A stretch of 31,130 nt of DNA from DASRCB01 sp035653295 (lineage in GTDB: Bacteria; Acidobacteriota; Terriglobia; Bryobacterales; Bryobacteraceae): NCBI GenBank assembly GCA_035653295.1, contig DASRCB010000071.1, forward strand, positions 1 to 31,130. The letters are read 5' to 3'. A model generated the notes under the pieces. It was not told the origin of the DNA, searched no databases, and worked only from the letters and a program-made list of their open reading frames with translations. A program made the translations under genes and the position numbers. Below are positions 7,683-17,226 of the stretch, in pieces; within the stretch, counting starts at the first letter, position 1, and every line of letters begins with the position of its first letter.

Positions 7683-9725
7683 ATGCATCGGCCCGCGTTT
7701 TTTATGCTGGCGGCGATCTGCGCCGTCGCGCAGCCGAAGTTCGACGTCGAGGCGATGCTGCGCATTCCGCGCGTGAGCGATCCCGCGGTGTCACCGGACG
7801 GAAAACTGGTCGCGTTCACGGTGCAGACGCCGGATGTCCAGCAGAATACGAAGCCCGAACAGATCTGGATCGTGCCGGTGCAGGGCGGGCCGCCGATCCA
7901 AATTACGCACGAAGGAAGTGTGAACGAGCGCCCGCGCTGGATGCCCGACTCGCAGCATCTGGTCTACACGTCCGATCGCGGCGGTTCTTCTCAGATCTGG
8001 ATGATCGATGCTCATGGCGGCGGCGCGCGCCAGCTTACGACTTTCGCCACCGAAGTTTCCGGCGAACTGGTTTCCGCCGACGGGAAGACGTTGCTGTTCG
8101 TGAGCACTGTCTATCCGGAATGCGGCGCCGACGACGCCTGCAACGCGAGCCACGTTGCGCAGGAGAAAGCTACCAGGGTCCAGGCCCGGATTTACACCAG
8201 CCTTTTGTACCGGCACTGGACCGATTGGCAAAGCCGCCGCCGCTCGCACCTGTTCGCGATGCCCATGGATGGGGGCAGCATCGTCGATCTGACACCCGGA
8301 ACGCGCGATGTCCCTCCGTTCTCGCTTGGCGGACCCGACGATTACGCCATCTCGCCGGATTCGAAAGAAGTCTGCTTTGCAATGAACGCCGACCCCGTGC
8401 CCGCCGTCAGCACCAACACCGACCTCTTTGTGGTCCCGATCACCGGCGGTGCGGCCAAACGCATTACCGAAAATCCGGGCGCCGATGCAAGTCCGCTCTA
8501 TTCTCCCGATGGGCACTGGCTCGCGTATCGCCGACAGGCGCGCGCCGGATATGAAAGCGATCGCTGGGTGCTGTTATCGCTCGACCGCGCGTCCGGCAAG
8601 GCGCTCGAGCTTACGGCGAACCTCGACCGCTCGGTGGATGAGTTCCAGTGGTCGCCCGATTCCTCGCGTCTGTTTTTTACCAGCCTGGATCGCGGGCGGC
8701 GCGCTATCCAAATGATGCCCGCTACGGGCGGGGCTACACGAATCATCGCCAGCGGCAACAACAGCCTTGAAGATATCCATTTCACGCCGGACGCCGCGAC
8801 GATGATCTATACCGCGCAAAGTGGCGCTGCTCCTCCCGAGATCTTTCGCGCATCGAACGGCGGCGGCGCGCCCGTCGCATTGACTCATTTCAGCGATCCC
8901 ATCCTCGCGGAGTTTCAGCTGAACCCGTACGAGGAGTTCTGGGTGGAAGGCGCCGAGCACGCCCGCATTCACTGCTTCCTCCTCAAGCCTCCGGGCTTCA
9001 ACCCCAACCGGAAATACCCGGTGCTGCTGCTGATTCACGGTGGCCCACAGGGCGAATGGGGCGAGGAGTGGAGCTATCGCTGGAACGCCGAGGTGTTCGC
9101 GTCCGCGGGCTATGTCGTCATCATGCCCAACCAGCACGGGTCATTTGGTTACGGCCAGAAGTTCACCGAGGAGGTCAGCGGCGACTGGGGCGGGCAGCCG
9201 TTCGAGGACGTCATGGCCGCGGCCGAATACGCTTCGAAACTGCCCTACACCGACGGGGAACGCATGTCCGCCGCGGGCGCCTCCTATGGCGGATACATGA
9301 TCGACTGGATGCTTGGCCACACCGACCGCTTCCGGTCCTTCGTATCGCACTGCGGCGTTTACGATCTGCGCAGCGAGGCCGGCGCAACCGAGGAGCTGTG
9401 GTTTCCACTGTGGGAGTTTCAGGGCATGCCGTGGGACAACCCGGAGCAATATGAAAAGTGGTCGCCCAGCAACTTCGTGAAGAACTTCAAGACACCCACG
9501 CTGGTGATCACCGGTGAGAAGGACTTCCGCATTCCCTACACGCAGTCGCTGCAGCTGTTCACCGCCCTCCAGTTACAGAAGGTGGACTCGAAGCTGCTGA
9601 TTTTCCCCGACGAGGGCCACTGGGTGCTGAAGCCGGCCAACTCGGTGCTCTGGTATCACACGGTGCTGGACTGGATCGATCAGCACACGAAGACGGTCGC
9701 CCCGCGTTCAAAGAGCAGCGGTTGA
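7683..9725 (+). CDS. Secreted S9 family peptidase (prolyl oligopeptidase type)
   Basis: A 680-residue serine peptidase of the dipeptidyl/acylaminoacyl-peptidase kind. A short signal peptide (MHRPAFFMLAAICAVAQ) precedes a beta-propeller of WD40/TolB-like repeats, visible as recurrent blocks such as VSPDGKLVAF, SPDGHWLAYRR and WSPDSSRLFFTS over residues 25-430. The alpha/beta-hydrolase domain follows from about residue 435 (KYPVLLLIHGGPQGEW). The catalytic triad is readable: Ser534 in GASYGGYM, Asp614 in GEKDFRIPY, and His646 in DEGHWV. Such enzymes cleave peptides exported to or imported into the periplasm. The last 18 nt overlap the convergent GNAT gene. An extra cysteine-bearing insert (PECGADDACN) between propeller blades may form a disulfide. 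Confidence 0.92.
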   Translation: MHRPAFFMLAAICAVAQPKFDVEAMLRIPRVSDPAVSPDGKLVAFTVQTPDVQQNTKPEQIWIVPVQGGPPIQITHEGSVNERPRWMPDSQHLVYTSDRGGSSQIWMIDAHGGGARQLTTFATEVSGELVSADGKTLLFVSTVYPECGADDACNASHVAQEKATRVQARIYTSLLYRHWTDWQSRRRSHLFAMPMDGGSIVDLTPGTRDVPPFSLGGPDDYAISPDSKEVCFAMNADPVPAVSTNTDLFVVPITGGAAKRITENPGADASPLYSPDGHWLAYRRQARAGYESDRWVLLSLDRASGKALELTANLDRSVDEFQWSPDSSRLFFTSLDRGRRAIQMMPATGGATRIIASGNNSLEDIHFTPDAATMIYTAQSGAAPPEIFRASNGGGAPVALTHFSDPILAEFQLNPYEEFWVEGAEHARIHCFLLKPPGFNPNRKYPVLLLIHGGPQGEWGEEWSYRWNAEVFASAGYVVIMPNQHGSFGYGQKFTEEVSGDWGGQPFEDVMAAAEYASKLPYTDGERMSAAGASYGGYMIDWMLGHTDRFRSFVSHCGVYDLRSEAGATEELWFPLWEFQGMPWDNPEQYEKWSPSNFVKNFKTPTLVITGEKDFRIPYTQSLQLFTALQLQKVDSKLLIFPDEGHWVLKPANSVLWYHTVLDWIDQHTKTVAPRSKSSG

Positions 9726-10316
9726 TCGTTCCAGCTTCTGCTCGAGCCGGGCCTTCACTTCCGGCCACTCCGCATCGATGATGCTGAACCACGCCGTGTC
9801 GCGAATGCGCCCGCCATAGCAGACCACGTGGCGCCGAAAGATGCCTTCGAACTTCGCGCCAATACGGGTGATGGCTGCGCGCGAGCGTTCGTTCAGCGCG
9901 TCGGTTTTGAGCTCTACCCGCATGCAGCCCAGCGTCTCGAACGCGTGCCGCAGCATCAGGTATTTGGCTTCGGTATTGGCTGCGGTGCGTTGCCAGGGCT
10001 GGGCGAGCCAGGTGGATCCGATCTCGACATGACGGTTGCCGCGGTCGATGTTCATGAACCGCGTGCTTCCGATGGGCCGATTCGTTGCTGCGTCGATGGT
10101 TGCGAATGGCAGCGAAAGGCCCGCGATCTGATCGCGGACAGCCGATTCGACGTACGCGCGCATGTCTTCCGTCGTTGCGACAAAGATCGGGATCCAGCGC
10201 CACAGCTCAGGGTCCAGGCCGACCTCGCACAGCCCCGGCAGATGCTGGATACCGAGCGGCTCGAGGCGAACGTGAGCACCGGCAAGCGTGACCGGTTCGA
10301 TGGCGGCGAGGGGCAT
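9708..10316 (-). CDS. GNAT-family N-acetyltransferase (RimJ/RimL-like)
   Basis: A 202-residue acetyltransferase. The start chosen is ATG 10316-10314, because it overlaps the glpF stop by one base (TGATG) and leads directly into the domain: VTLAGAHVRLEPLGIQHLP. The RimJ/RimL type is seen in PFATIDAATNRPIGSTRFMN, the strand HVEIGSTWLAQPWQRTAANTE (acetyl-CoA pyrophosphate loop region) and the C-terminal CMRVELKTDALNERSRAAIT and GAKFEGIFRRH. These proteins acetylate N-terminal or small-molecule amines; the substrate here is unknown. Translational coupling to glpF suggests co-expression but not a shared pathway. A longer reading from 10370 would start inside glpF and has no family support. Confidence 0.85.
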   Translation of the reverse strand: MPLAAIEPVTLAGAHVRLEPLGIQHLPGLCEVGLDPELWRWIPIFVATTEDMRAYVESAVRDQIAGLSLPFATIDAATNRPIGSTRFMNIDRGNRHVEIGSTWLAQPWQRTAANTEAKYLMLRHAFETLGCMRVELKTDALNERSRAAITRIGAKFEGIFRRHVVCYGGRIRDTAWFSIIDAEWPEVKARLEQKLERSTAAL

Positions 10317-11098
10317 CACGCTTCCGCGCCCGCTCCGGCCGGAAGGAACGGGCGGACGGCGTATTGCCACGCCGCGCCGCCGATCACGCCGCCGACCAGC
10401 GGCCCCACAATCGGCACCCAGAAGATCAGGCCGCCGTCGGTAAGGCCGTTATTCCTGAACCCGGCGACGACGGTGAACAGCCGCGGCCCGAAATCGCGCG
10501 CCGGGTTGATCGCATACCCGTGCATGCCGCCGAACGACATCCCGATCACCACCACCACCAGCCCGATGGTCAGCGGCGCCAACTTCGGGGCGGGGTTGTT
10601 CCGGTCATCGGTGATGGCGAAGATCAGGAACAGCAGCAGAGCCGTGCCAATGACCTGATCCAGCAGCCCGGCGGAAAGCTCTTTGGGGAACGCCGGGAAG
10701 GTGGTGAAGACGCCGGCGGTGTGGTCGAGCCCGGGATCGGCGCGCAGGAAGGCCAGATGATAATTCCAGAACACGACGGCCGCGGCGACGAATGCGCCGA
10801 CCGTCTGCGCCACCATGTACGGCAGAACCCGCGCCCAGGGAAATCGCCGAAACAGCGCCACGGTCAGCGTTACGGCGGGATTCAGGTGCGCTCCGCTGAT
10901 CGTGCCGGCAACGTAGATGCCCATGGTGACGGCCAATCCCCATGCGAGCGTGATGTTCGTGTAACCGCCGTTCACCACCTCGCCGGGAATGCCCTTCCCG
11001 AACAGCAGGACCATGGCTACAACGCCATTGCCGAACAGGATGAGCACAAGGGTGCCGAGGAACTCGGCGATCAGTTCACCTGCCAATCCGGATTTCAT
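10316..11098 (-). CDS. glpF: Glycerol uptake facilitator, MIP/aquaporin family
   Basis: A 260-residue inner-membrane channel with six helices and two half-helices. The two NPA boxes are intact: SGAHLNPAVT (NPA 73-75) and GYAINPARDFGPR (NPA 198-200). The Asp that follows NPAR (Asp202) is the mark of glycerol-conducting aquaglyceroporins rather than water-only channels, and the long third extracellular loop also fits GlpF. No glycerol kinase or dehydrogenase is next to it, so the physiological solute is inferred. The gene has a TATAGT -10 box 12 nt before its ATG and overlaps the acetyltransferase gene downstream by one base. Confidence 0.9.
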   Translation of the reverse strand: MKSGLAGELIAEFLGTLVLILFGNGVVAMVLLFGKGIPGEVVNGGYTNITLAWGLAVTMGIYVAGTISGAHLNPAVTLTVALFRRFPWARVLPYMVAQTVGAFVAAAVVFWNYHLAFLRADPGLDHTAGVFTTFPAFPKELSAGLLDQVIGTALLLFLIFAITDDRNNPAPKLAPLTIGLVVVVIGMSFGGMHGYAINPARDFGPRLFTVVAGFRNNGLTDGGLIFWVPIVGPLVGGVIGGAAWQYAVRPFLPAGAGAEA

Positions 11099-11110
11099 TC
11101 GATGGGGCTG

Positions 11111-11116
11111 ACTATA
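11111..11116 (-). promoter_or_regulatory. Putative -10 box (TATAGT) for glpF
   Basis: On the minus strand TATAGT matches the consensus at 5 of 6 positions and ends 12 nt before the glpF ATG. There is no obvious Shine-Dalgarno and only a poor -35. Confidence 0.45.
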
Positions 11117-11226
11117 TCACGCCATTCACCGCACGCGAATGTGCGCGTTCCGAGACGCAGAGGGCCCGCGCGGCGCCGGGTGTTCGTTTGTGGGATTAGG
11201 TTCCTTTGGCAAAACTTCGAATCGTG

Positions 11227-11244
11227 AAAAGCTGCTTCGGCAGC
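11227..11244 (-). terminator. Terminator-like hairpin downstream of the sugar-binding gene
   Basis: Minus strand GCTGC-CGAA-GCAGC followed directly by TTTT: a 5-bp perfect stem, a tetraloop and a short T run, about 215 nt past the binding-protein stop and ahead of glpF. On the plus strand the same hairpin has a UUCG tetraloop, which is very stable. The stem is short, so this is tentative. Confidence 0.35.
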
Positions 11245-11460
11245 AGTAGGTTACAGGCGGCGCGGCGCATGACTCTTCGGTGACTGGCCCAGGTTCGTTT
11301 GGCAGAATAGACATCGCGAATGGCGGCGCGCCGCACGACGTGACACAAATCCCTTTTCCTGATCCCACATTAGCGAGGGAGCGCGGGGATGACGGTCCGG
11401 GGGTTCCGGATCGCTGTTGAAAACGCGGCGGAAATAAATTCGTTTGTGTGGTGATTTGCG

Positions 11461-12465
11461 CTACTGCGCTGAATTGGTCTGCTTGGCAGACTGCTGCGCC
11501 GCCTGGAACGCTGCCAGGTTGCTGCTGTCGATCAGCGTGGCGCCGGTATCCACGAAAGACGGGAAGGGCGACAGGGTGTCATCTTTCCAGTCGTGATCGA
11601 GCGACGCCGGCTTATTGTGGTGCACGTCATCGAGGCGATGGATTCCGATGAGGCCCATGGTGTACGGCTTCTGTGCAATGGTGGCGGTGATGCCGCCCTT
11701 TTTGAGCCAGTTCAGGGTGTCGTCGTTGGTGTCCATGGCGATGATGGTCTTGCCCTTAACGCTGTTACGGTCGAGCACGTCGGCGATCTCCTGGCAGGAG
11801 GACGCCTCGAGGCAAACAAAAGCGTCGGGAATCGTTTTTCCTTTCGCATTCACCATGGTGTTGGTGGTGTCGAAGGCTACGCGCGGGTCGCCTTTGATGT
11901 CGACAATCTGCGTGATCTTGATCCCGGGGTGGTCGGCCAGCACGTCGCGATAACCTTTCAGGCGATCGGCCAGGTTCAGCTGCGTGGGCATCGTGTAGAC
12001 CACTACGGTGGCCGACGATTTCACGTGCGCGACCAGTGCCTGGGCGCCCAGCCGGCCCGCTTCATAGTTGTTCGTGCCGATGAAATACAACCGTTTGCTG
12101 GCGGGCGAATCGGCGTCCATGGTAATCACCGGTGTGCCGGAGGCAATCGCCGAGTCGATATCGCCTTTCAGAATGTTGGGATCGGCGGCGGAGACCAGGA
12201 TGCCTGCCGGCTTTTTGGCGACGGCATCGCGGAAGGCGGCCGACTCGGCGGCAGGATCGTAAGTGTCGGGGCCGACCATCTCGGCGGCGACGTGCATCGC
12301 CCGGGCGCCCGCATAAAAACCGGACGCGGCCGTCTGCCAGTACTGCAGCTTAATATTGGCGGCGACCAGATAAAACTTCTCGCCGGGATCGTGCAGGGAC
12401 TTCGAACAGCCGGCGAGGCTCAGGGCCGCGGCAGCGAGGACACTCCAGCGCAGAAGCTGTGTCAT
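11461..12465 (-). CDS. Sugar-binding lipoprotein of an ABC transporter (RbsB-like)
   Basis: A 334-residue periplasmic-binding protein of the ribose/LacI-like type 1 fold. The N-terminus is a lipoprotein signal with lipobox LAGC (Cys20), so it should be anchored to a membrane. The body shows KFYLVAANIKLQYWQTAASG (first beta-alpha unit), VAKKPAGILVSAADPN, SGTPVITMDADSP, FIGTNNYEAGRLGAQALV and IAMDTNDDTLNWLKKGGITA, the classic order of the family. The start is fixed by AGGAGG 8 nt before ATG 12465. No permease or ATPase gene lies beside it. The ligand is probably a sugar or similar polyol by family. Its own promoter is at 12500-12528. Confidence 0.88.
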   Translation of the reverse strand: MTQLLRWSVLAAAALSLAGCSKSLHDPGEKFYLVAANIKLQYWQTAASGFYAGARAMHVAAEMVGPDTYDPAAESAAFRDAVAKKPAGILVSAADPNILKGDIDSAIASGTPVITMDADSPASKRLYFIGTNNYEAGRLGAQALVAHVKSSATVVVYTMPTQLNLADRLKGYRDVLADHPGIKITQIVDIKGDPRVAFDTTNTMVNAKGKTIPDAFVCLEASSCQEIADVLDRNSVKGKTIIAMDTNDDTLNWLKKGGITATIAQKPYTMGLIGIHRLDDVHHNKPASLDHDWKDDTLSPFPSFVDTGATLIDSSNLAAFQAAQQSAKQTNSAQ

Positions 12466-12499
12466 GGGTCTTGCCTCCTGAGGAACGATTGCAGCAGGT

Positions 12500-12528
12500 A
12501 TGTTATTCCTGTCTGCCTTGCAATTCAA
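12500..12528 (-). promoter_or_regulatory. Sigma-70-like promoter for the sugar-binding gene
   Basis: Minus strand TTGAAT (12528-12523), a 17-nt spacer, then TAACAT (12505-12500), each matching 4 of 6 consensus bases. It precedes a leader of roughly 30 nt that carries AGGAGG. This contrasts with the short-leader genes around it. Confidence 0.4.
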
Positions 12529-12590
12529 GGGCGTGGATGAAAACATGCCTTTGGGCAGCATATCGCATGCGGGTGGGGCGGGTGCTCCCG

Positions 12591-13850
12591 TCACCGGGCA
12601 CGCTGCGGATAACAGAACGTGACGGTCGCGCCTGCGTTGCGCGCCTGGGCCGGATCCCAGAAGATCTTCCGGCCTGGCTGGTGGGCGCCGAGGTGAACAG
12701 CGGCTTCGGCGATGATGCCCGGCCGCGGAAAACATTCGATGAAGATGGGTCCCCGCGTCCGCAGAGCCAGCGCGATCAGTTGCTCTGTTGGGGCGGCGCG
12801 CTCCGCGAACTGCCGGCGTTTCCGAGTCCACAGATAGCCGATGTTGACCGCCAGAACCAAAACGCAGACAGCGGCCGTCAGCGGCCGCCGTTCGGCCGCG
12901 TACCGCTCCTGAATTGGCAGCAGACCCGCGGCGACAATGAGCGCGAGCCCGGCGCTGGCCAGATAGGTCTGGCGGCTGGGAATCTCGGTCGAGTACACGA
13001 GGAAGCTGTATGGGACCAGCGAGATGGCCATCCAGAGCAGGCCGAGCGCTGCGACCCGGCGCAGGCGGCCGGTCCACAGCACGGCGCCGCCGCCGAGCAG
13101 CCCCCACGGCCAGAGCATTCGCAGGAGATTCTTCGGCAGAATCAGCCAGAACGGCGCGTGCAGCGAAAAACTCCGGTCCTGGAAGCGAAAGGACCAGGTC
13201 CGCGAGTCATAGATCAGAAACGCGGCGCCGCAGGCGAGCAGCAACAGGGGAACGAGCCATGCCGCATCGCGCCCTTTGTGGCCGTTCAGGAACAGAGGCA
13301 GCAAAAGAAGCGGCGCGAAGATCACCGCCGATTCCTTTGACACGAGGCAGAACACGAACGAAATGACGGCGCCAGCATAATATCCCAGGCGCCGCGTCTC
13401 AAGGAAACGCAGCCAGCAGATGAGCGCCGACATGCCGAACAGAAACATGAGCAGCTCATTGCATGCGGAGAACCACATGATGGCCTCCTGATGTCCCTCG
13501 GCGACGGCGAAAAAAGCGGCTGCCCAGACGGAAATGCCGAACCCGACCGGCCGCCACGAGCCCAGCGCGTAAACGAGCCACGTGTTCAAAACGTGCAGCG
13601 CGATATTTACGCAGTAATACGGAACCGGGTTCATCCCGAACAGGTGGTACATCGCATAAAACAGCCATTCGCTGGTGGCGCGCAGGCGAAGAGCACCGGC
13701 AGCAAGCTCCTTCAGGGCGTGAGGCGCTCCGACCGTGAGGGCCAGCAGGATGTTGGGGAAATCATCCTCCATCAGCGGCTGCGTGACCGCCGGCAAGTAA
13801 GTCAATACAGCCAGCAGCGCGAGCAGCAGAAGGATACGCGAGCGCGGCAT
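12591..13850 (-). CDS. Polytopic membrane protein, GT-C glycosyltransferase-like
   Basis: A 419-residue integral membrane protein with about ten hydrophobic helices. The acidic motif EDDF (residues 28-31) in the first periplasmic loop after helix 1 is what GT-C enzymes (protein O-mannosyltransferase, ArnT type) place at the active site for lipid-linked sugar donors. No further catalytic motif can be assigned, and the C-terminal 80 residues are soluble. The ATG (13850-13848) follows the GH29 stop with no gap (TGAATG), so the two are surely co-translated. A role in surface glycan assembly is inference. Acidobacterial genomes have many such unassigned membrane proteins. Confidence 0.7.
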   Translation of the reverse strand: MPRSRILLLLALLAVLTYLPAVTQPLMEDDFPNILLALTVGAPHALKELAAGALRLRATSEWLFYAMYHLFGMNPVPYYCVNIALHVLNTWLVYALGSWRPVGFGISVWAAAFFAVAEGHQEAIMWFSACNELLMFLFGMSALICWLRFLETRRLGYYAGAVISFVFCLVSKESAVIFAPLLLLPLFLNGHKGRDAAWLVPLLLLACGAAFLIYDSRTWSFRFQDRSFSLHAPFWLILPKNLLRMLWPWGLLGGGAVLWTGRLRRVAALGLLWMAISLVPYSFLVYSTEIPSRQTYLASAGLALIVAAGLLPIQERYAAERRPLTAAVCVLVLAVNIGYLWTRKRRQFAERAAPTEQLIALALRTRGPIFIECFPRPGIIAEAAVHLGAHQPGRKIFWDPAQARNAGATVTFCYPQRAR

Positions 13851-15124
13851 TCAGGCGCTTTGATCCGTGTCGGTATCGAACGCGATGACGCAGTCGTCGG
13901 AGCTCCAGCCCTGATTCGTCGCCGTGGTGGTGATGCCGTCGGCGGACGTCGCGAACGGGAAAGCGGCGCCATTCTCCAGAGCGTAGGCGCGCGTGACCTT
14001 CCCTTTCACCGGGACTTCGATTCGCAAACCGGCGCCTGCGGGCCAGTTGAACAGGTGCAGATAGAACGTGTTTCCGCGGGCCGTGGATGTTGAGGCCGTG
14101 TAGTAGACGCCCGCGCCTGGCCGGGTAGCGTAAATCGCCGCGCCATTCTTCTGAAGCCATGCGCCGATGCCGCGCAGGCGCTCGGCGAACTCGGGCTGGA
14201 TCACCCCGGTGGGTTTTGGACCCACGTTGAGCAGGACGTTGCAGTCCGACCCGGCGGCGAGTGCGAGCAGTTGAATCAGCTCCGCCGTGGGCTTGTACCG
14301 GCCATCACTCTTCGCATACCCCCAGTTGTCATTGATAGTGAGACAGGCCTCGCGCAGCCTGCCATCGTCCTTTTCCGCGCGATGGCCAAGCTCCTGCTCG
14401 GGTGTGGAGAAATCCGCCGGCAGACCGGCGCGGTCGTTCACCAGCGCGTCCGGCTGCAGGCTGCGGATCAACGCGATCAGCTCTTCGGAATGCCACTGCT
14501 CGGGCGAATGGTCCCAACCGCCGTCGAACCAGATGCCGGCGATTTTGCCGTACTGCGTGCACAACTCGCGCAGCTGTGTTTTGATCACGTCGATGAACGC
14601 GCGCGATACGGGCGTCTTTGGCTTCATGCTCTCCCGGTACGCGGGATTGTTCCAATCCATGAGGGAGAAGTAGAAGAAGAGCGGCATCTGCTGGCGATGG
14701 CACTCCGACGCGAGCTCGCCGATCAGGTCGCGTCCGAACGGCGATTGCATGATGCCGAAACTGCTGGACGCCGTCCGGAACATACAGAAGCCCTCGTGAT
14801 GCTTCGAAGTGATGGTCATGTACCGCTGGCCGGCCGCCCTGGCGAGCGAGACCAGGCCCTGGCATCGAACTCCTTCGGATCGAAGCGGGAAATGAGCTTC
14901 TGGTATTCCGCGGGTGGGATGGCTTCGCGATGCATCACCCATTCCCCGCGCTCCAGCGTGGCGTACAGGCCGAAATGGATGAACATTCCGAAGCGGGCAT
15001 CGCGAAACCATGTGCGCGAACTCTGTGGGGCGCCGCCGCCGTTCTCCGCCGCGTCCGCGAACGCGCGCGGCAGCATGGCCGCCGTGAGCGCCGCCTGTCC
15101 GAACCGCCTTCTGTTCAGCCGCAT
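13851..15124 (-). CDS. GH29 alpha-L-fucosidase, one frameshift
   Basis: An exported fucosidase that removes alpha-L-fucose from glycans. Translation from ATG 15124-15122 gives a Tat-type signal (NRRRFGQAALTAAM, with RRxF) followed by WFRDARFGMFIHFGLY, a GH29 landmark. The frame breaks at CC 14852-14853 (residue about 91); one extra C joins it to VSLARAAGQRYMTIT and a full family 29 domain: SKHHEGFCMF, GIWFDGGWDHS (nucleophile Asp), DALVNDRAG, NDNWGY and LLNVGPKP. A small beta-sandwich completes the chain, about 424 residues in all. Everything downstream of the break is intact, so a lost base in the sequence is likelier than a dead gene. The stop abuts the GT-C-like gene. Confidence 0.82.
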
Positions 15125-15130
15125 GAAAAG

Positions 15131-15136
15131 AGCATA
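15131..15136 (-). promoter_or_regulatory. Putative -10 box (TATGCT) for the GH29 gene
   Basis: Minus strand TATGCT ends 6 nt before ATG 15124, with no Shine-Dalgarno. The inverted repeat at 15142-15159 would overlap its -35 region. Confidence 0.4.
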
Positions 15137-15141
15137 CGCCA

Positions 15142-15159
15142 GGACGCGCCGGAGCGTCC
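15142..15159. promoter_or_regulatory. Inverted repeat GGACGC-N6-GCGTCC in a divergent spacer
   Basis: Perfect 6-bp arms around a 6-nt spacer lie in the 73-bp gap between GH29 (minus) and uvrB (plus). They sit where the -35 regions of both predicted promoters fall, so this is a candidate operator for one or both genes. The binding protein is unknown. Confidence 0.4.
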
Positions 15160-15181
15160 GTCCCTTGTCCGCCGACGCCGG

Positions 15182-15187
15182 TATCCT
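15182..15187 (+). promoter_or_regulatory. Putative -10 box (TATCCT) for uvrB
   Basis: TATCCT ends 10 nt before the uvrB ATG at 15198. There is no Shine-Dalgarno, and the inverted repeat 15142-15159 lies just upstream of the -35 position. Confidence 0.4.
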
Positions 15188-15197
15188 GTAAGTACCC

Positions 15198-17216
<2,019 letters not shown>

Positions 17217-17226
17217 TCAGATCGGT

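Larger units (their letters stand above)
11099..11460. other. Non-coding 362-bp spacer with short repeats
   Basis: No convincing gene. The stretch holds four copies of the core TTC(G/C)TTTG, at 11183, 11201, 11294 and 11439; two read AGGTTCnTTTGGCA. It also holds paired GC-rich blocks (GGCGGCGCGGCGCATGAC at 11256-11273 and GGCGGCGCGCCGCACGAC at 11322-11339) and a hairpin at 11231-11244. An 80-codon minus-strand frame (11126-11368) merely reads through the repeats (LPNEPG, LPKEPN, TNEHP) and is not taken as a gene. It looks like a dispersed intergenic repeat element, but only this one locus is visible. Confidence 0.5.

Noticed and set aside
10364..11227. 287-codon plus-strand frame antisense to glpF
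   Set aside because: Arg/His/Gln-rich shadow; both NPA boxes of the aquaporin are on the other strand.
11126..11368. 80-codon minus-strand ORF in the repeat spacer
   Set aside because: It consists of the translated repeats themselves, lacks a ribosome-binding site and overlaps the glpF promoter region.
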